From assembly GCF_020991365.1 (NCBI RefSeq), contig NZ_JAJLRA010000006.1, positions 124,001-188,000 on the forward strand: a DNA stretch of 64,000 nucleotides, given 5' to 3'. Under the pieces are notes generated by a model. That model saw only the letters and a list, made by a program, of their open reading frames with translations. It did no database searches and was not told the origin of the DNA. Shown here piece after piece: positions 17,204 to 25,160 of this stretch (the first letter of the stretch is position 1; each line of letters opens with the position of its first letter). The stretch comes from Streptacidiphilus sp. ASG 303. Its GTDB lineage: Bacteria; Actinomycetota; Actinomycetes; Streptomycetales; Streptomycetaceae. The position numbers were made by a program, and so were the translations under genes.

Positions 17204-17377
17204 TCAGCGCTTGAAGGCGTCCTTCACGTGCTCCCCGGCCTGCTTCAGGTCGCTCTTGCCCTGCTCGGCGCGGCCCTCGGCCTCCAGGCCCGGATCGTCC
17301 GTCGCGCGGCCGGTCTGCTCCTTGGCCTTGCCCTTGACCTTCTCGGCGGCGTTCTCGGCCTTGTCGGCGATACCCAT
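17204..17377 (-). CDS. CsbD family stress protein
   Basis: A 57-aa CsbD protein: MGIADKAENAAEKVKGKAKE, then GLEAEGRAEQGKSDLKQAGE. These are small, highly charged, helical proteins induced by general stress (sigma-B in Bacillus); the molecular role is unknown. GGAGGAG lies 6 nt before ATG 17377, which supports independent translation. The reading frame is continuous with the TetR gene upstream, without any stop codon between them, so the same residues can also form the C-terminus of a 401-aa fusion. Confidence 0.8.
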   Translation of the reverse strand: MGIADKAENAAEKVKGKAKEQTGRATDDPGLEAEGRAEQGKSDLKQAGEHVKDAFKR

Positions 17378-18409
17378 GGGGGACTCCTCCGGATGTCGGG
17401 CGGTGGATCCCGTTTCGCCGGGATCCCTGCACGGCTCCGCCTGCCCGGTGACCGCACCGGCATGCGCCCGGCTGCGGACGGATTCCGCGGACCGGGAGCA
17501 GCGCCGGTCCGCGTCCGGCGGCGGACGGGTGCGACCGCCGCGGCCGGACGCGCCCGCGGGCGGCCGTCGGACCGCGGCCGCCGCCGGGTCCGGCGACCCG
17601 TCCGGCAGCGCGCTGCGGGCCGCGCCCCGGAGGGGCAGGCCGCCCGCCCCCAGCACCCCCGCCAACCGGTCGGCCGGGCCGCCCGCGGACTCCCGCTCCA
17701 GCACCGCCGCCAGCGTCCGCGCCGCCTCGGCGTCGTGCAGCGCGGTCACCGCGAGCATCGCCGCGAACTGGTCGACCAGCCAGTCCCGCAGCTCCCCCTG
17801 CGGGATCAGCCGGCCCTCGTCGAGCCAGGTGAGCGCGGACGCCTCCACCACCGAGATCCACGACCGCACCAGCAGGGCGAGCCGCGGCCCCGGGCCGTCC
17901 ACCTCCAGGTTCCCCATGACGTGCCGGAAGGCCGCCCGCCGCACGTCGTCGACGATCGCCGAGGTCCGCTCGGTCTCCACGACCGAACCGCCCCGCAGCA
18001 GCGCCCCGTAGCCGGCGGCGTGCCCCGCCACGAACCCGAAGTAGCGGTCCAGCCCCTGCGCCAGCCGCTCCGTCGGCGTGCCGTCGACGGGCTCGACGAA
18101 CCGCCGGACGAGCTCCTGCGCCGCGCTGCGCAGCGCCGCCTCGTACAGCTGCTGCTTGCCGCCCGCGAAGTACCGGTAGACGAGCGGCCGGGAGGCGCCG
18201 GCGGCCTCCGCCACCTCGTCCAGCGAGACCTCCTCCGGAGGGCGGGTGCTGAACAGCTCCAGGGCGACCGCGATGAGCTGCTCGCGCCGCTGCTCCACCG
18301 GGAGCCGGCGGTAGCCGCCCCGGCGGGGCCGCCCGGCGCCCTGCCCGGTGTCGTGCCCGGCCGCCCCGGCGTGCCCGGGGCCGGCTGCTGGTCCGGCGTC
18401 GGCGTGCAT
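17204..18409 (-). CDS. TetR family regulator, open in frame through CsbD
   Basis: The first ~245 residues are a normal TetR/AcrR repressor. An N-terminal HTH (EEVSLDEVAEAAGASRPLVY, about residues 60-80) precedes a helical ligand domain with ALLRGGSVVETERTSAIV and SWISVVEASALTWLDEG. Instead of stopping there, the frame continues through about 100 low-complexity Arg/Pro/Ala residues into the complete CsbD protein. Either this is a true fusion, or the TetR stop has been lost and CsbD is made from its own start. A TAGGCT box 7 nt before ATG 18409 suggests a leaderless mRNA. It probably controls the diiron oxygenase gene upstream on the same strand. Confidence 0.72.
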   Translation of the reverse strand: MHADAGPAAGPGHAGAAGHDTGQGAGRPRRGGYRRLPVEQRREQLIAVALELFSTRPPEEVSLDEVAEAAGASRPLVYRYFAGGKQQLYEAALRSAAQELVRRFVEPVDGTPTERLAQGLDRYFGFVAGHAAGYGALLRGGSVVETERTSAIVDDVRRAAFRHVMGNLEVDGPGPRLALLVRSWISVVEASALTWLDEGRLIPQGELRDWLVDQFAAMLAVTALHDAEAARTLAAVLERESAGGPADRLAGVLGAGGLPLRGAARSALPDGSPDPAAAAVRRPPAGASGRGGRTRPPPDADRRCSRSAESVRSRAHAGAVTGQAEPCRDPGETGSTARHPEESPMGIADKAENAAEKVKGKAKEQTGRATDDPGLEAEGRAEQGKSDLKQAGEHVKDAFKR

Positions 18410-18416
18410 GGCGGCC

Positions 18417-18422
18417 AGCCTA
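18417..18422 (-). promoter_or_regulatory. -10 box (TAGGCT) of the leaderless TetR gene
   Basis: On the minus strand TAGGCT is followed by 7 nt and then the ATG at 18409. No ribosome-binding site intervenes. The -35 region is unclear. Confidence 0.45.
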
Positions 18423-18496
18423 ACGGCCTGCCGCCCCCGGGCCGGGCAACTCGGGGGACCCGGGCGGGACCGCCCGGCGGCGGTCCCGCCCGGGGC

Positions 18497-19459
18497 TCAG
18501 GCGAGCAGTCCCGAGCGCCGCCAGGCGCGCACCCCGGGGCCGGCCAGGACGCCGATCTCGTCCAGGAAGGAGGTGAGCCGCTGGGCGGCCCACTGCATCG
18601 TGGCCCGCCGGTGCGCGCTCTCCCGCACCTGCCGCAGCGCCTCCTTCGGGTCGAGCCCGACCTCGGCGTAGACCCGGGGGCTGATCAGCGACCGGGCGAC
18701 GACCACGGCCGCCTCGCCGGAGGCGAGCCTGGTCCAGTGCCGCTCCCAGGCGGGGCAGTCCGCCATCTGGCGGCGCAGCTCCTCGCGGGCGTAGCGGACG
18801 TGCCGCGCCTCCTCCACCACGTGGATCCGGGTCACCCCGCGGACCAGCGGCTGCACCGACTCGTCGGGGAAGGTCACCCGCTGCATCTGGTCCAGGATCT
18901 CCTCGACCAGCAGCGTCGCGGTGAACGCGCCGGGGGTGGTGGACACCGTCTTCATGACCCGCCCCAGGAAGTGGGCGAGGCCGGAGGGCCGGTAGACGGG
19001 CGTGCCGAGCTTCCGGATCATCCGGGCGAACATCATGGAGTGCCGGCACTCGTCGGCCATCTCGGTCAGCGCGTAGCGCACGTGCCGGCTGGTGGGGTCG
19101 AGGTCGTAGATGTGCCGGGTGAGCAGCTGCATCAGGATGACCTCGAACCAGATGCCGGCGCCGGCCATGCTGGCGGCCTCGTGGCGGGAGAGGTCGATGC
19201 GCTGCCGCTCGTCCATCCGCTCCCACAGCGGCGTCCCGTGGAGGGAGACCAGGTGCTGGGGCAGGAACCACTTCCCCTCCTCCAGCGGGGCGTCCCAGTC
19301 GAGGTCGGAGTCCGGGTCGAAGGAGTGGCGCCCGGACGCGGCCAGCAGCCGCTCCGCCACCTGCTCGCGGTCCGTCAGCGTCCCCAGCGCGTCGCGCATC
19401 GCGGTCGCCGCCTCCACCGCCCGGTCCGCGTCCGGGCTCTCCAGGGCCCTCATGCCCAT
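18497..19459 (-). CDS. AurF-like diiron oxygenase
   Basis: A 320-aa helical protein of the AurF (p-aminobenzoate N-oxygenase) family. Carboxylate/His iron-ligand patterns are visible: EILMQLL preceded by AGIWFE, EMADECRHSMMFAR (ExxxH), LLVEEILDQ and EEARHVRYAREE (EExxH). Such enzymes oxidise amino groups or related substrates with a dinuclear iron or manganese centre. ATG 19459 follows GAGGGGAT. It lies 88 nt before the TetR gene on the same strand, and its promoter contains a palindrome that is probably the TetR operator. Many streptomycetes carry this pair outside any biosynthetic cluster, so a detoxification or fatty-acyl role is possible. Confidence 0.82.
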   Translation of the reverse strand: MGMRALESPDADRAVEAATAMRDALGTLTDREQVAERLLAASGRHSFDPDSDLDWDAPLEEGKWFLPQHLVSLHGTPLWERMDERQRIDLSRHEAASMAGAGIWFEVILMQLLTRHIYDLDPTSRHVRYALTEMADECRHSMMFARMIRKLGTPVYRPSGLAHFLGRVMKTVSTTPGAFTATLLVEEILDQMQRVTFPDESVQPLVRGVTRIHVVEEARHVRYAREELRRQMADCPAWERHWTRLASGEAAVVVARSLISPRVYAEVGLDPKEALRQVRESAHRRATMQWAAQRLTSFLDEIGVLAGPGVRAWRRSGLLA

Positions 19460-19511
19460 GGTCCGATCCCCTCACCTGTGCCACCGCCGCCGGTGCGGCG
19501 GCTCTCCCGCC

Positions 19512-19542
19512 TTATGAGACTCCCTGTCAGTAGAGGAGTCAA
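19512..19542 (-). promoter_or_regulatory. Promoter with embedded palindromic operator of the AurF-like gene
   Basis: On the minus strand TTGACT (19537-19542) and a -10-like CTCATA/TCATAA (19512-19518) are 18-19 nt apart. The palindrome GACTCC-N11-GGAGTC (19518-19540) fills the spacer and overlaps the -35. This is the position expected for an operator, most likely of the nearby TetR protein. Confidence 0.6.
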
Positions 19543-19602
19543 GACCCCGGGAACCGGGCCGCCCCCGGATCCGGCCGTACCGGCGCGGCGCCGCACCCCG
19601 TA

Positions 19603-19608
19603 CGCTGC
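19603..19608 (+). promoter_or_regulatory. -10 box (TACGCT) before the Gfo/Idh/MocA gene
   Basis: TACGCT is followed by 5 nt and the GTG at 19614. There is no ribosome-binding site, so a leaderless transcript is likely. Confidence 0.4.
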
Positions 19609-19613
19609 CGCGC

Positions 19614-20615
19614 GTGACCACCGCTGCCCACCGACCCGTCCGCTGGGGCATCCTCGCCACCGGCGGCATCGCCGACGCCTTCGCCCAGGACCTGCGGCTG
19701 CTCGGCGACGAGGCCGAACTCGTCGCCGTCGGCTCCCGCACCGCAGAGTCCGCCCGCCGCTTCGCCGACCGCCACGGGATCCCCCGTGCCCACGGCACCT
19801 GGCAGGACCTCGCCGACGACCCCGACGTCGACGTCGTCTACGTCGCCACCCCGCACTCCGCCCACCACGCCGCCGCCTCCCTCTGCCTGGAGGCGGGCCG
19901 GGCCGTCCTCTGCGAGAAGCCCTTCACCCTCAACCTCGCCCAGGCCCAGGACCTGGTGACGCTCGCCCGGCGACGCGAGCTCTTCCTCATGGAGGCCATG
20001 TGGATGTACGTGAACCCCACCGTGCGCCGCATCCGCGACCTCGTCGCCGACGGGGCGGTCGGCGAGGTGCGCTCGGTCCACGCCGACTTCGGCATCGCCG
20101 TCCCCTACGCGGCGGCCCACCGGCTGCACGACCCCGCCCAGGGCGGCGGGGCCCTCCTCGACCTCGGCGTCTACCCGGTGGCCTTCGCCCAGCTCCTCCT
20201 GGGCGCCCCCGACGACGTCTCCGCCCGGGCCCACCTGAACCCGCAGGGCGTCGACGAGAACACCGGCATCCTGCTCGGCTACGACAGCGGGGCGGTGGCG
20301 AACCTCTCCTGCTCGCTGACCACCGCCACCTCCCAGTACGCGGCCGTCAACGGCACCCGGGGCCGGATCGTCGTCGCCCGGGACTTCTTCCACCCGGACG
20401 GCTTCGTGCTCCACCGGGACGGCCACGACCCGGAGGAGGTCCGGTTGCCGGCCGACCCGGGCAACGGCTACACCCACGAGGCCCGCGAGGTCGTGCGGTG
20501 CCTGCGGGCCGGCGCCACCGAGTCGGAGCTGGTCCCGCTCGACGGCACGCTGTCGCTGATGGCCACCCTGGACAACGTCCGCGACCGGATCGGGGTCCAC
20601 TACCCCGGCGAGTGA
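19614..20615 (+). CDS. Gfo/Idh/MocA family oxidoreductase
   Basis: A 333-aa NAD(P)-dependent dehydrogenase. The N-terminal Rossmann fold reads RWGILATGGIADAFAQDL, with VDVVYVATPHSAHHAAASLC and the EKP motif VLCEKPFTLN. The C-terminal half carries the family's beta sheet, with GGGALLDLGVYPVAFAQLLL. Members oxidise sugars, inositols or trans-dihydrodiols; the substrate cannot be assigned. Transcription is divergent from the AurF-like gene. The stop codon lies inside the first unit of a 13-bp tandem repeat, so repeat slippage may have set its C-terminus. Confidence 0.87.
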   Translation: MTTAAHRPVRWGILATGGIADAFAQDLRLLGDEAELVAVGSRTAESARRFADRHGIPRAHGTWQDLADDPDVDVVYVATPHSAHHAAASLCLEAGRAVLCEKPFTLNLAQAQDLVTLARRRELFLMEAMWMYVNPTVRRIRDLVADGAVGEVRSVHADFGIAVPYAAAHRLHDPAQGGGALLDLGVYPVAFAQLLLGAPDDVSARAHLNPQGVDENTGILLGYDSGAVANLSCSLTTATSQYAAVNGTRGRIVVARDFFHPDGFVLHRDGHDPEEVRLPADPGNGYTHEAREVVRCLRAGATESELVPLDGTLSLMATLDNVRDRIGVHYPGE

Positions 20616-20758
20616 CCCCGGCGGGTGATCCCGGCGGGTGATCCCGGCGGGTGGTCCCGGCGGGTGACCCCGGCGGGTGGTCCCGGCGGGTGACCCCGGC
20701 GGACGGCCCGGACGGACGGCCCGTGCGGACGACCCGGACGGGTGACCCCGGGTCGCCG
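20603..20758. repeat. 13-bp tandem repeat, about 12 units
   Basis: Units of the form CCCCGGCGGGTGA, with variants TCCCGGCGGGTGG and CCCGGACGGACGG, repeat about 12 times without spacers. The first unit is the end of the dehydrogenase gene and supplies its TGA stop; the later units run toward a hydrolase gene on the other strand. Thirteen is not a multiple of three, so the repeat cannot be a protein repeat. Expansion from the 3' end of the gene by slippage is likely. Confidence 0.85.
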
Positions 20759-20835
20759 CCCGGCCCGTCACCCGGACGGGCGGTCCCGGCGCCGGGACCG
20801 CCGCTGCCGCCGGGGCCCGCCGCCCCGCCGCGGCC

Positions 20836-21543
20836 TCAGCGCACCGGTGCCAGCGGCTCGTCCAGGGCCGCCGCCCGCAGCGCCGCCGCCACCGGGGGCG
20901 GCAGCGGACCGGCCCCCGCCAGCCCCGCCGCCGTCGCCGCCGTCACCGCGTGCCAGTCGCCGGCGCGGCGCAGCATCGCGTGGTCGCTCCCGGCCACCAC
21001 CAGCCGGCAGGCACGGGCGCCGGCCCGGCGGGCGCGCTCGGCGAACGCCCGCGAGCCCGCCGGGTCGGTGATCCGGTCGCGGTCCGAGTGCAGCAGCACC
21101 ACGTCCCGTCCGGCGAGCTGCTCCGCCGGCTCGCCCGGCGGGCACCAGGGGGCCAGTCCGACCACGGCCGCCACCCGGGGGTGGCCCCCGGCCCGCAGCG
21201 CGGCCCGGCCGCCCATCGAGTGCCCCACCAGGACCACCGGGACCGGGCCCAGCAGCTCCTCCAGCTCCTCCAGCGCGTCCAGGGTGTCCCGCAGCGGGTC
21301 GGCCCGGTCGCCGTTCCACCCCCGGTACCGGTACCGGACCTCGCCGACCGCGATCCCGGCACCCGCCACCGCCCGGCGGATGCCGCGCACGAACGGCCGC
21401 ATGCGCAGTGCGGCCGCGTTCCAGGGCTCGACCGGGTCGAGCGAGGAGTCCCGGCCCCCGTGCAGCACCAGGACCGCGCCGCGCGCCTCCTCCGGCCGCA
21501 GCCTCGTCCGCAGCGGCCGGTGCGCCGCCGTCGTCTCCGCCAT
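20836..21543 (-). CDS. Alpha/beta hydrolase
   Basis: A 235-aa alpha/beta hydrolase of dienelactone hydrolase-like size. The nucleophile elbow is VGHSMGG, the acid is in LLHSDRDRITDP and the base in VAGSDHAMLRR, so the Ser-Asp-His triad is complete. VLVLHGG at the N-terminus is the oxyanion strand. The substrate is unknown. The ATG at 21543 heads the gene; 300 nt of palindrome-rich (CCGGACCGGTCC-like) DNA separates it from the divergent DUF885 gene. Confidence 0.8.
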   Translation of the reverse strand: MAETTAAHRPLRTRLRPEEARGAVLVLHGGRDSSLDPVEPWNAAALRMRPFVRGIRRAVAGAGIAVGEVRYRYRGWNGDRADPLRDTLDALEELEELLGPVPVVLVGHSMGGRAALRAGGHPRVAAVVGLAPWCPPGEPAEQLAGRDVVLLHSDRDRITDPAGSRAFAERARRAGARACRLVVAGSDHAMLRRAGDWHAVTAATAAGLAGAGPLPPPVAAALRAAALDEPLAPVR

Positions 21544-21831
21544 CCGTCTCTCCCGCCTCGCGCCCGTCGCAGCCCCGAGCGGCACCGGCCCCGCGCGCCG
21601 CCGGCACGGCACCGCCGCGACCGGCGGGCGCCCGGCCGCCGCCGGCGCCGGGCCTCCTCCGCTCCCCGCCCTCCTCCCCCTTCTTCGTCGCCGCAGCGCC
21701 CGCGGACTGGTCCGGACCGGTCCGGGCCGGTCCCCGCCGCCGGTGCCGGGCGCCGGTACCGGTCCCGGCCGGTCCGCGCGGACCGGCCGCCCCGCGGCGG
21801 CAAAAGGCAGCACAGGCGTTCCCCGCTGCGC

Positions 21832-21837
21832 CAGGAT
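21832..21837 (+). promoter_or_regulatory. -10 box (CAGGAT) before the DUF885 gene
   Basis: CAGGAT is followed by GGCGGG and the ATG at 21844, the spacing of a leaderless promoter. The GGCGGG could also act as a very close, poor ribosome site, so this is tentative. Confidence 0.35.
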
Positions 21838-21843
21838 GGCGGG

Positions 21844-23556
21844 ATGTCCGACGAACCGATCACCACCACCGAGCAGGCGACCGCGCCGGCCACCCCGCGC
21901 CGCATCGCCGACGCCCACGTCCGCGCCGTCGCCGACCTCGACCCGCTGACCGCGACCTACCTGGGACTCGCCCCCGGCGACGACCGGCTCCCCGACCTCT
22001 CCCCGAACGGCCTGGAGGCCGTCGCCGACCAGGCCCGCCGCACCCTCGCGGCCCTCGACGACGCGGAGCGGGACGGCGCCGCCGAGGACCCGGCCGAGCG
22101 CCGCTGCGCCCGGCTGCTGCGCGAGCGGCTGACCGCCGAGCTCGCCGTCCACGACGCGGGGGAGGAGCTGCGCGCCGTCCGCAACCTCGGCTCCCCGCTG
22201 CACGGCGTCCGCGACATCTTCACCCTGATGCCGACCGCGACCGACGATGACTGGGCGGTGGTCGCCCGCCGCATGGCGCGCGTCCCGCAGGCCCTGGAGG
22301 GGTACCGCGCCACCCTCGCCGAGGGCGTGCGGCGCGGCCTGCTCTCCGGACCGCGGCAGGTGGAGACCGTCGTCGGGCAGCTCGCCGAGTGGCTGGGCGA
22401 CGGGCCGGGCGGCGGCTGGTTCGCCGACTTCGCCGCCGGCGGCCCCGAGTCCCTGCGCGGCGAGCTGGACGCGGCCGCCGCCGCGGCCGGTGCCGCGCTC
22501 GCGGGGCTGCGCGACTGGCTGCGGGACGAGTACGCCCCGGCCGCCGCCTCCGAGCCGGACACCGTCGGCCGCGAGCGGTACGGCCGCCTCGTCCGCTACT
22601 GGAACGGCTCCGACCCCGACCTCGACGAGGCGTACCGCTGGGCGTGGGGGGAGTTCCACCAGCTGGAGGCGGAGATGCGTGCCGAGGCGGCCAAGGTGCT
22701 GCCGGACGCCACCCCGCTGGAGGCCATGCGGTACCTGGAGCAGGAGGGTCCGGCCGTGGAGGGCGCCGAGGCGGCCCGGGAGTGGCTCCAGGGGCTCATG
22801 GACCAGGCGATCCGCGACCTGCAGGGCACCCACTTCGACCTCGCCGAGCGGGTGCGCCGGGTGGAGTCGATGATCGCCCCGCCCGGCAGCGCCGCCGCCC
22901 CCTACTACACCGCGCCGTCGCTGGACTTCTCCCGCCCCGGCCGCACCTGGCTGCCCACCCGGGGGCAGGACCGCTTCCCGGTCTGGGACCTGGTGTCCAC
23001 CTGGTACCACGAGGGCGTCCCGGGCCACCACCTCCAGCTCGCGCAGTGGAACCACGTGGCGGACAGCCTCTCCACCTACCAGGTGAGCCTCGGCCAGGTC
23101 AGCGCCAACGCCGAGGGCTGGGCGCTCTACGCCGAGCGGCTCATGGACGAGCTGGGCTACCTGACCGACCCTGCGGCCCGCATGGGCTACCTCAACGCGC
23201 AGATGATGCGGGCGCTGCGGGTGATCGTCGACATCGGCATGCACGTCGGCCTGGACTTCCCCGCCGACTCCCCGTACCGGCCGGGCGAGCGGATGACCCC
23301 CGAGGCCGCCCGTGAGTTCTTCGGGCTGTACTGCGGACTGGCCCCCGACTTCCTGGACAGCGAGCTGGTCCGCTACCTGGGGATGCCCGGCCAGGCGATC
23401 GGCTACAAGCTGGGGGAGCGGGCCTGGCTGCAGGGCCGGGCCGCCGCCAGGGCGGCGCACGGCGAGGCGTTCGACCTCAAGGCCTGGCACATGGCCGCGC
23501 TCTCCCAGGGCTCGCTGGGGCTGGACGACCTGGTGGCGGAGCTGTCCGCGCTCTGA
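21844..23556 (+). CDS. DUF885 family zinc metallopeptidase
   Basis: A 570-aa cytoplasmic protein with the DUF885 signature STWYHEGVPGHHLQLAQWN; His389-Glu390 and the following GHH provide zinc ligands and the catalytic acid. Other conserved blocks are NAEGWALYAERLMDELGYL and PGQAIGYKLGE. Family members are thought to be peptidases, some of them lipoproteins, but this one has no signal peptide. Length is normal. It appears monocistronic and is followed by a long palindrome. Confidence 0.85.
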   Translation: MSDEPITTTEQATAPATPRRIADAHVRAVADLDPLTATYLGLAPGDDRLPDLSPNGLEAVADQARRTLAALDDAERDGAAEDPAERRCARLLRERLTAELAVHDAGEELRAVRNLGSPLHGVRDIFTLMPTATDDDWAVVARRMARVPQALEGYRATLAEGVRRGLLSGPRQVETVVGQLAEWLGDGPGGGWFADFAAGGPESLRGELDAAAAAAGAALAGLRDWLRDEYAPAAASEPDTVGRERYGRLVRYWNGSDPDLDEAYRWAWGEFHQLEAEMRAEAAKVLPDATPLEAMRYLEQEGPAVEGAEAAREWLQGLMDQAIRDLQGTHFDLAERVRRVESMIAPPGSAAAPYYTAPSLDFSRPGRTWLPTRGQDRFPVWDLVSTWYHEGVPGHHLQLAQWNHVADSLSTYQVSLGQVSANAEGWALYAERLMDELGYLTDPAARMGYLNAQMMRALRVIVDIGMHVGLDFPADSPYRPGERMTPEAAREFFGLYCGLAPDFLDSELVRYLGMPGQAIGYKLGERAWLQGRAAARAAHGEAFDLKAWHMAALSQGSLGLDDLVAELSAL

Positions 23557-23608
23557 CCGCCGCTCCGGCGGCCGGCCCCTCCGGTCTGCGGTCGGCGGCG
23601 GTGGCCGT

Positions 23609-23655
23609 GCTCCGGCAATCCCTTGCGGAAAGATTCTGCAAGGGATTGCCGGAGC
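23609..23655 (+). terminator. 47-nt near-perfect palindrome (terminator or operator)
   Basis: An 18-bp perfect stem (23609-23626 with 23638-23655) is extended inward by one G-U and three more pairs (GAA/TTC), leaving only AGA as the loop. It follows the DUF885 stop by 52 nt and precedes the PfkB start by 49 nt. The inner part, TTGCGGAAAGATTCTGCAA, resembles operators of LacI-family sugar regulators. It may therefore be a regulatory site for the kinase gene as well as a terminator. Confidence 0.6.
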
Positions 23656-23704
23656 GGCCGGACCCTGCTTGACTCGGCGTCCTCAAAGGAGAGGAGGGCG
23701 GACC

Positions 23705-24625
23705 ATGTCCCGGTACGACGTCCTGGTCGTCGGAGGTGCGGGTGTCGACACCATCGTCCGCGTCGACCGGCTGGAGATCCCCGCGGCGGACTCGCTCTTC
23801 GTCCCGCCCGTCCGCGACTACGTCGCCCACACGGGCAACGGTGTCGCCCTCGGCCTGCACGCCCTCGGCCGGTCGGTGAAGTTCCTCGACTTCCTCGGCG
23901 ACGACCCGCAGGCGGCCCTCGTCCTGGCCGAGTACGCCCGGCGCGGCCTCGACTTCAGCCACGTGGTCTCCGCGACCGGCACACCCCGCGCGGTCAACCT
24001 CGTGGACGCCGCCGGGCGCCGCTTCTCCTTCTACGACGGCCGCCACCCGGCGGACCTGCGGCTGCCCCGCGACTTCTGGCTGCCCTTCCTGGAGCAGGCG
24101 GGCCACGTGCACCTCTCCATCACCGGCGTCAACCGGGACCTCTACCCGGACGTGCACCGCCTCGGCGTCACCAGCTCCACCGACCTGCACGACTGGGACG
24201 GGACCAACCCCCACCACCGCCACTACGCGCTCGAGTCCGACCTCGTCTTCCTCTCGACCGCGGGCGTCCGCGGCCGCCACGAGCAGGTGATGCGCGCGAT
24301 CCTGGAGGACGGCCGGGCGCAGGTCGTCGTCGCCATGTCCGGCGCGGAGGGCAGCTTCCTGCTGGGCCGGGGCGACGCGGAGGTGCGGCACTTCCCGGTG
24401 GTCGTCCCCGAGCGGCCGGTGGTGGACACCAACGGGGCCGGGGACGCCTTCGTCACCGGCTTCCTGGACTTCTGGCTCGCGGGCCGGCCGGTGGAGGAGT
24501 GCATGCTGGCCGGGGCGGTCTCCGGCGCCGAGGCCTGCACCACCGCGGGCACTCACACCGACTTCGTCGGCGCCGACGCGCTGGCGTCCGGCGTCGCCCG
24601 GGCCTCGGCCGCGTCCCCCCGGTAG
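23705..24625 (+). CDS. PfkB family carbohydrate/nucleoside kinase
   Basis: A 306-aa ribokinase-like protein. VVGGAGVDTIVRVDRLEIP begins the fold, VAHTGNGVALGLHALGRSV is the PfkB N-terminal signature, and VVDTNGAGDAFVTGFLDF contains the catalytic Asp and anion hole. The expected activity is ATP-dependent phosphorylation of a sugar or nucleoside; the specificity is open. ATG 23705 has an AAAGGAGAGGAGG site. The upstream palindrome suggests control by a sugar-responsive repressor. A short GC-rich inverted repeat ends the gene before the convergent neighbour. Confidence 0.87.
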   Translation: MSRYDVLVVGGAGVDTIVRVDRLEIPAADSLFVPPVRDYVAHTGNGVALGLHALGRSVKFLDFLGDDPQAALVLAEYARRGLDFSHVVSATGTPRAVNLVDAAGRRFSFYDGRHPADLRLPRDFWLPFLEQAGHVHLSITGVNRDLYPDVHRLGVTSSTDLHDWDGTNPHHRHYALESDLVFLSTAGVRGRHEQVMRAILEDGRAQVVVAMSGAEGSFLLGRGDAEVRHFPVVVPERPVVDTNGAGDAFVTGFLDFWLAGRPVEECMLAGAVSGAEACTTAGTHTDFVGADALASGVARASAASPR

Positions 24626-24663
24626 CCGGCGGCGCACCGCCCCCGGGCCGGCGGGGGCCGCCG

Positions 24664-24957
24664 CTATCCGGCCGCGCCGTCTCCGCAGACCAGCACCGGC
24701 GCGCCGTCGACCAGCTCGCGGCGGCCCTCGCCCCGGCGCATGGCCGCCAGGCACTCCCTGAGCCGGCGCATCTCCTGGCGCGTCAGCAGGGCCGCGGCGA
24801 GGTCCATGACCTCGACCCGGTCGGCGGCCGGCTCGTCCGGCAGCAGCACCACCACGGAGTCCGTGCCGGGCCGGCGGGCCACCGCCGCGGCGTGGCAGCC
24901 GCGCACGCCGCGCACCACGGTCAGCCGGGGCCGGGCCGGAGGCCTCTCCGTCTTCAT
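24664..24957 (-). CDS. Hypothetical protein
   Basis: A 97-aa protein I do not recognise. A basic N-terminus is followed by a beta-rich part (LTVVRGVRGCHAAAVARR, DSVVVLLPDEPAA) and a helical stretch VMDLAAALLTRQEMRRLREC, ending in LVDGAPVLVCGDGAAG. ATG 24957 has a GGTGGGGGA site. There is no membrane segment. It may be a small regulatory protein, but nothing in it proves a function. Confidence 0.55.
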   Translation of the reverse strand: MKTERPPARPRLTVVRGVRGCHAAAVARRPGTDSVVVLLPDEPAADRVEVMDLAAALLTRQEMRRLRECLAAMRRGEGRRELVDGAPVLVCGDGAAG

Positions 24958-25160
24958 GCGTCCCCCACCGCCCGGCGGGTCCGCGGCTCTCGCCGACCCC
25001 GGGGCGCAACGCGACGATAGGCAGCCCGGAGCGGCCAGGTCCCGGGCTCGTGGTGCTTTCCCCCAACGACGCCCCGGACTTCCTCAATTCTGAGGACTCG
25101 GCCCCCGCACGGAGGGGCCGGGCCGGGAGGGGCCGCCGCCGGGGGCGCGGCCCGCCGGCG

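Noticed and set aside
14813-20641. Open frame of 1942 codons on the plus strand
   Set aside because: It runs antisense to the oxidoreductase, CsbD, TetR and AurF-like genes and over the Gfo gene in another frame. It is Arg/Gly/Pro-rich with no domain, as expected from third-position GC bias.
20603-20758. CRISPR array
   Set aside because: The 13-bp units are contiguous without spacers, and no cas gene is nearby.
20836-23490. Minus-strand frame of 884 codons
   Set aside because: Only its last 235 codons (the alpha/beta hydrolase) are real; the rest is antisense to the DUF885 gene.
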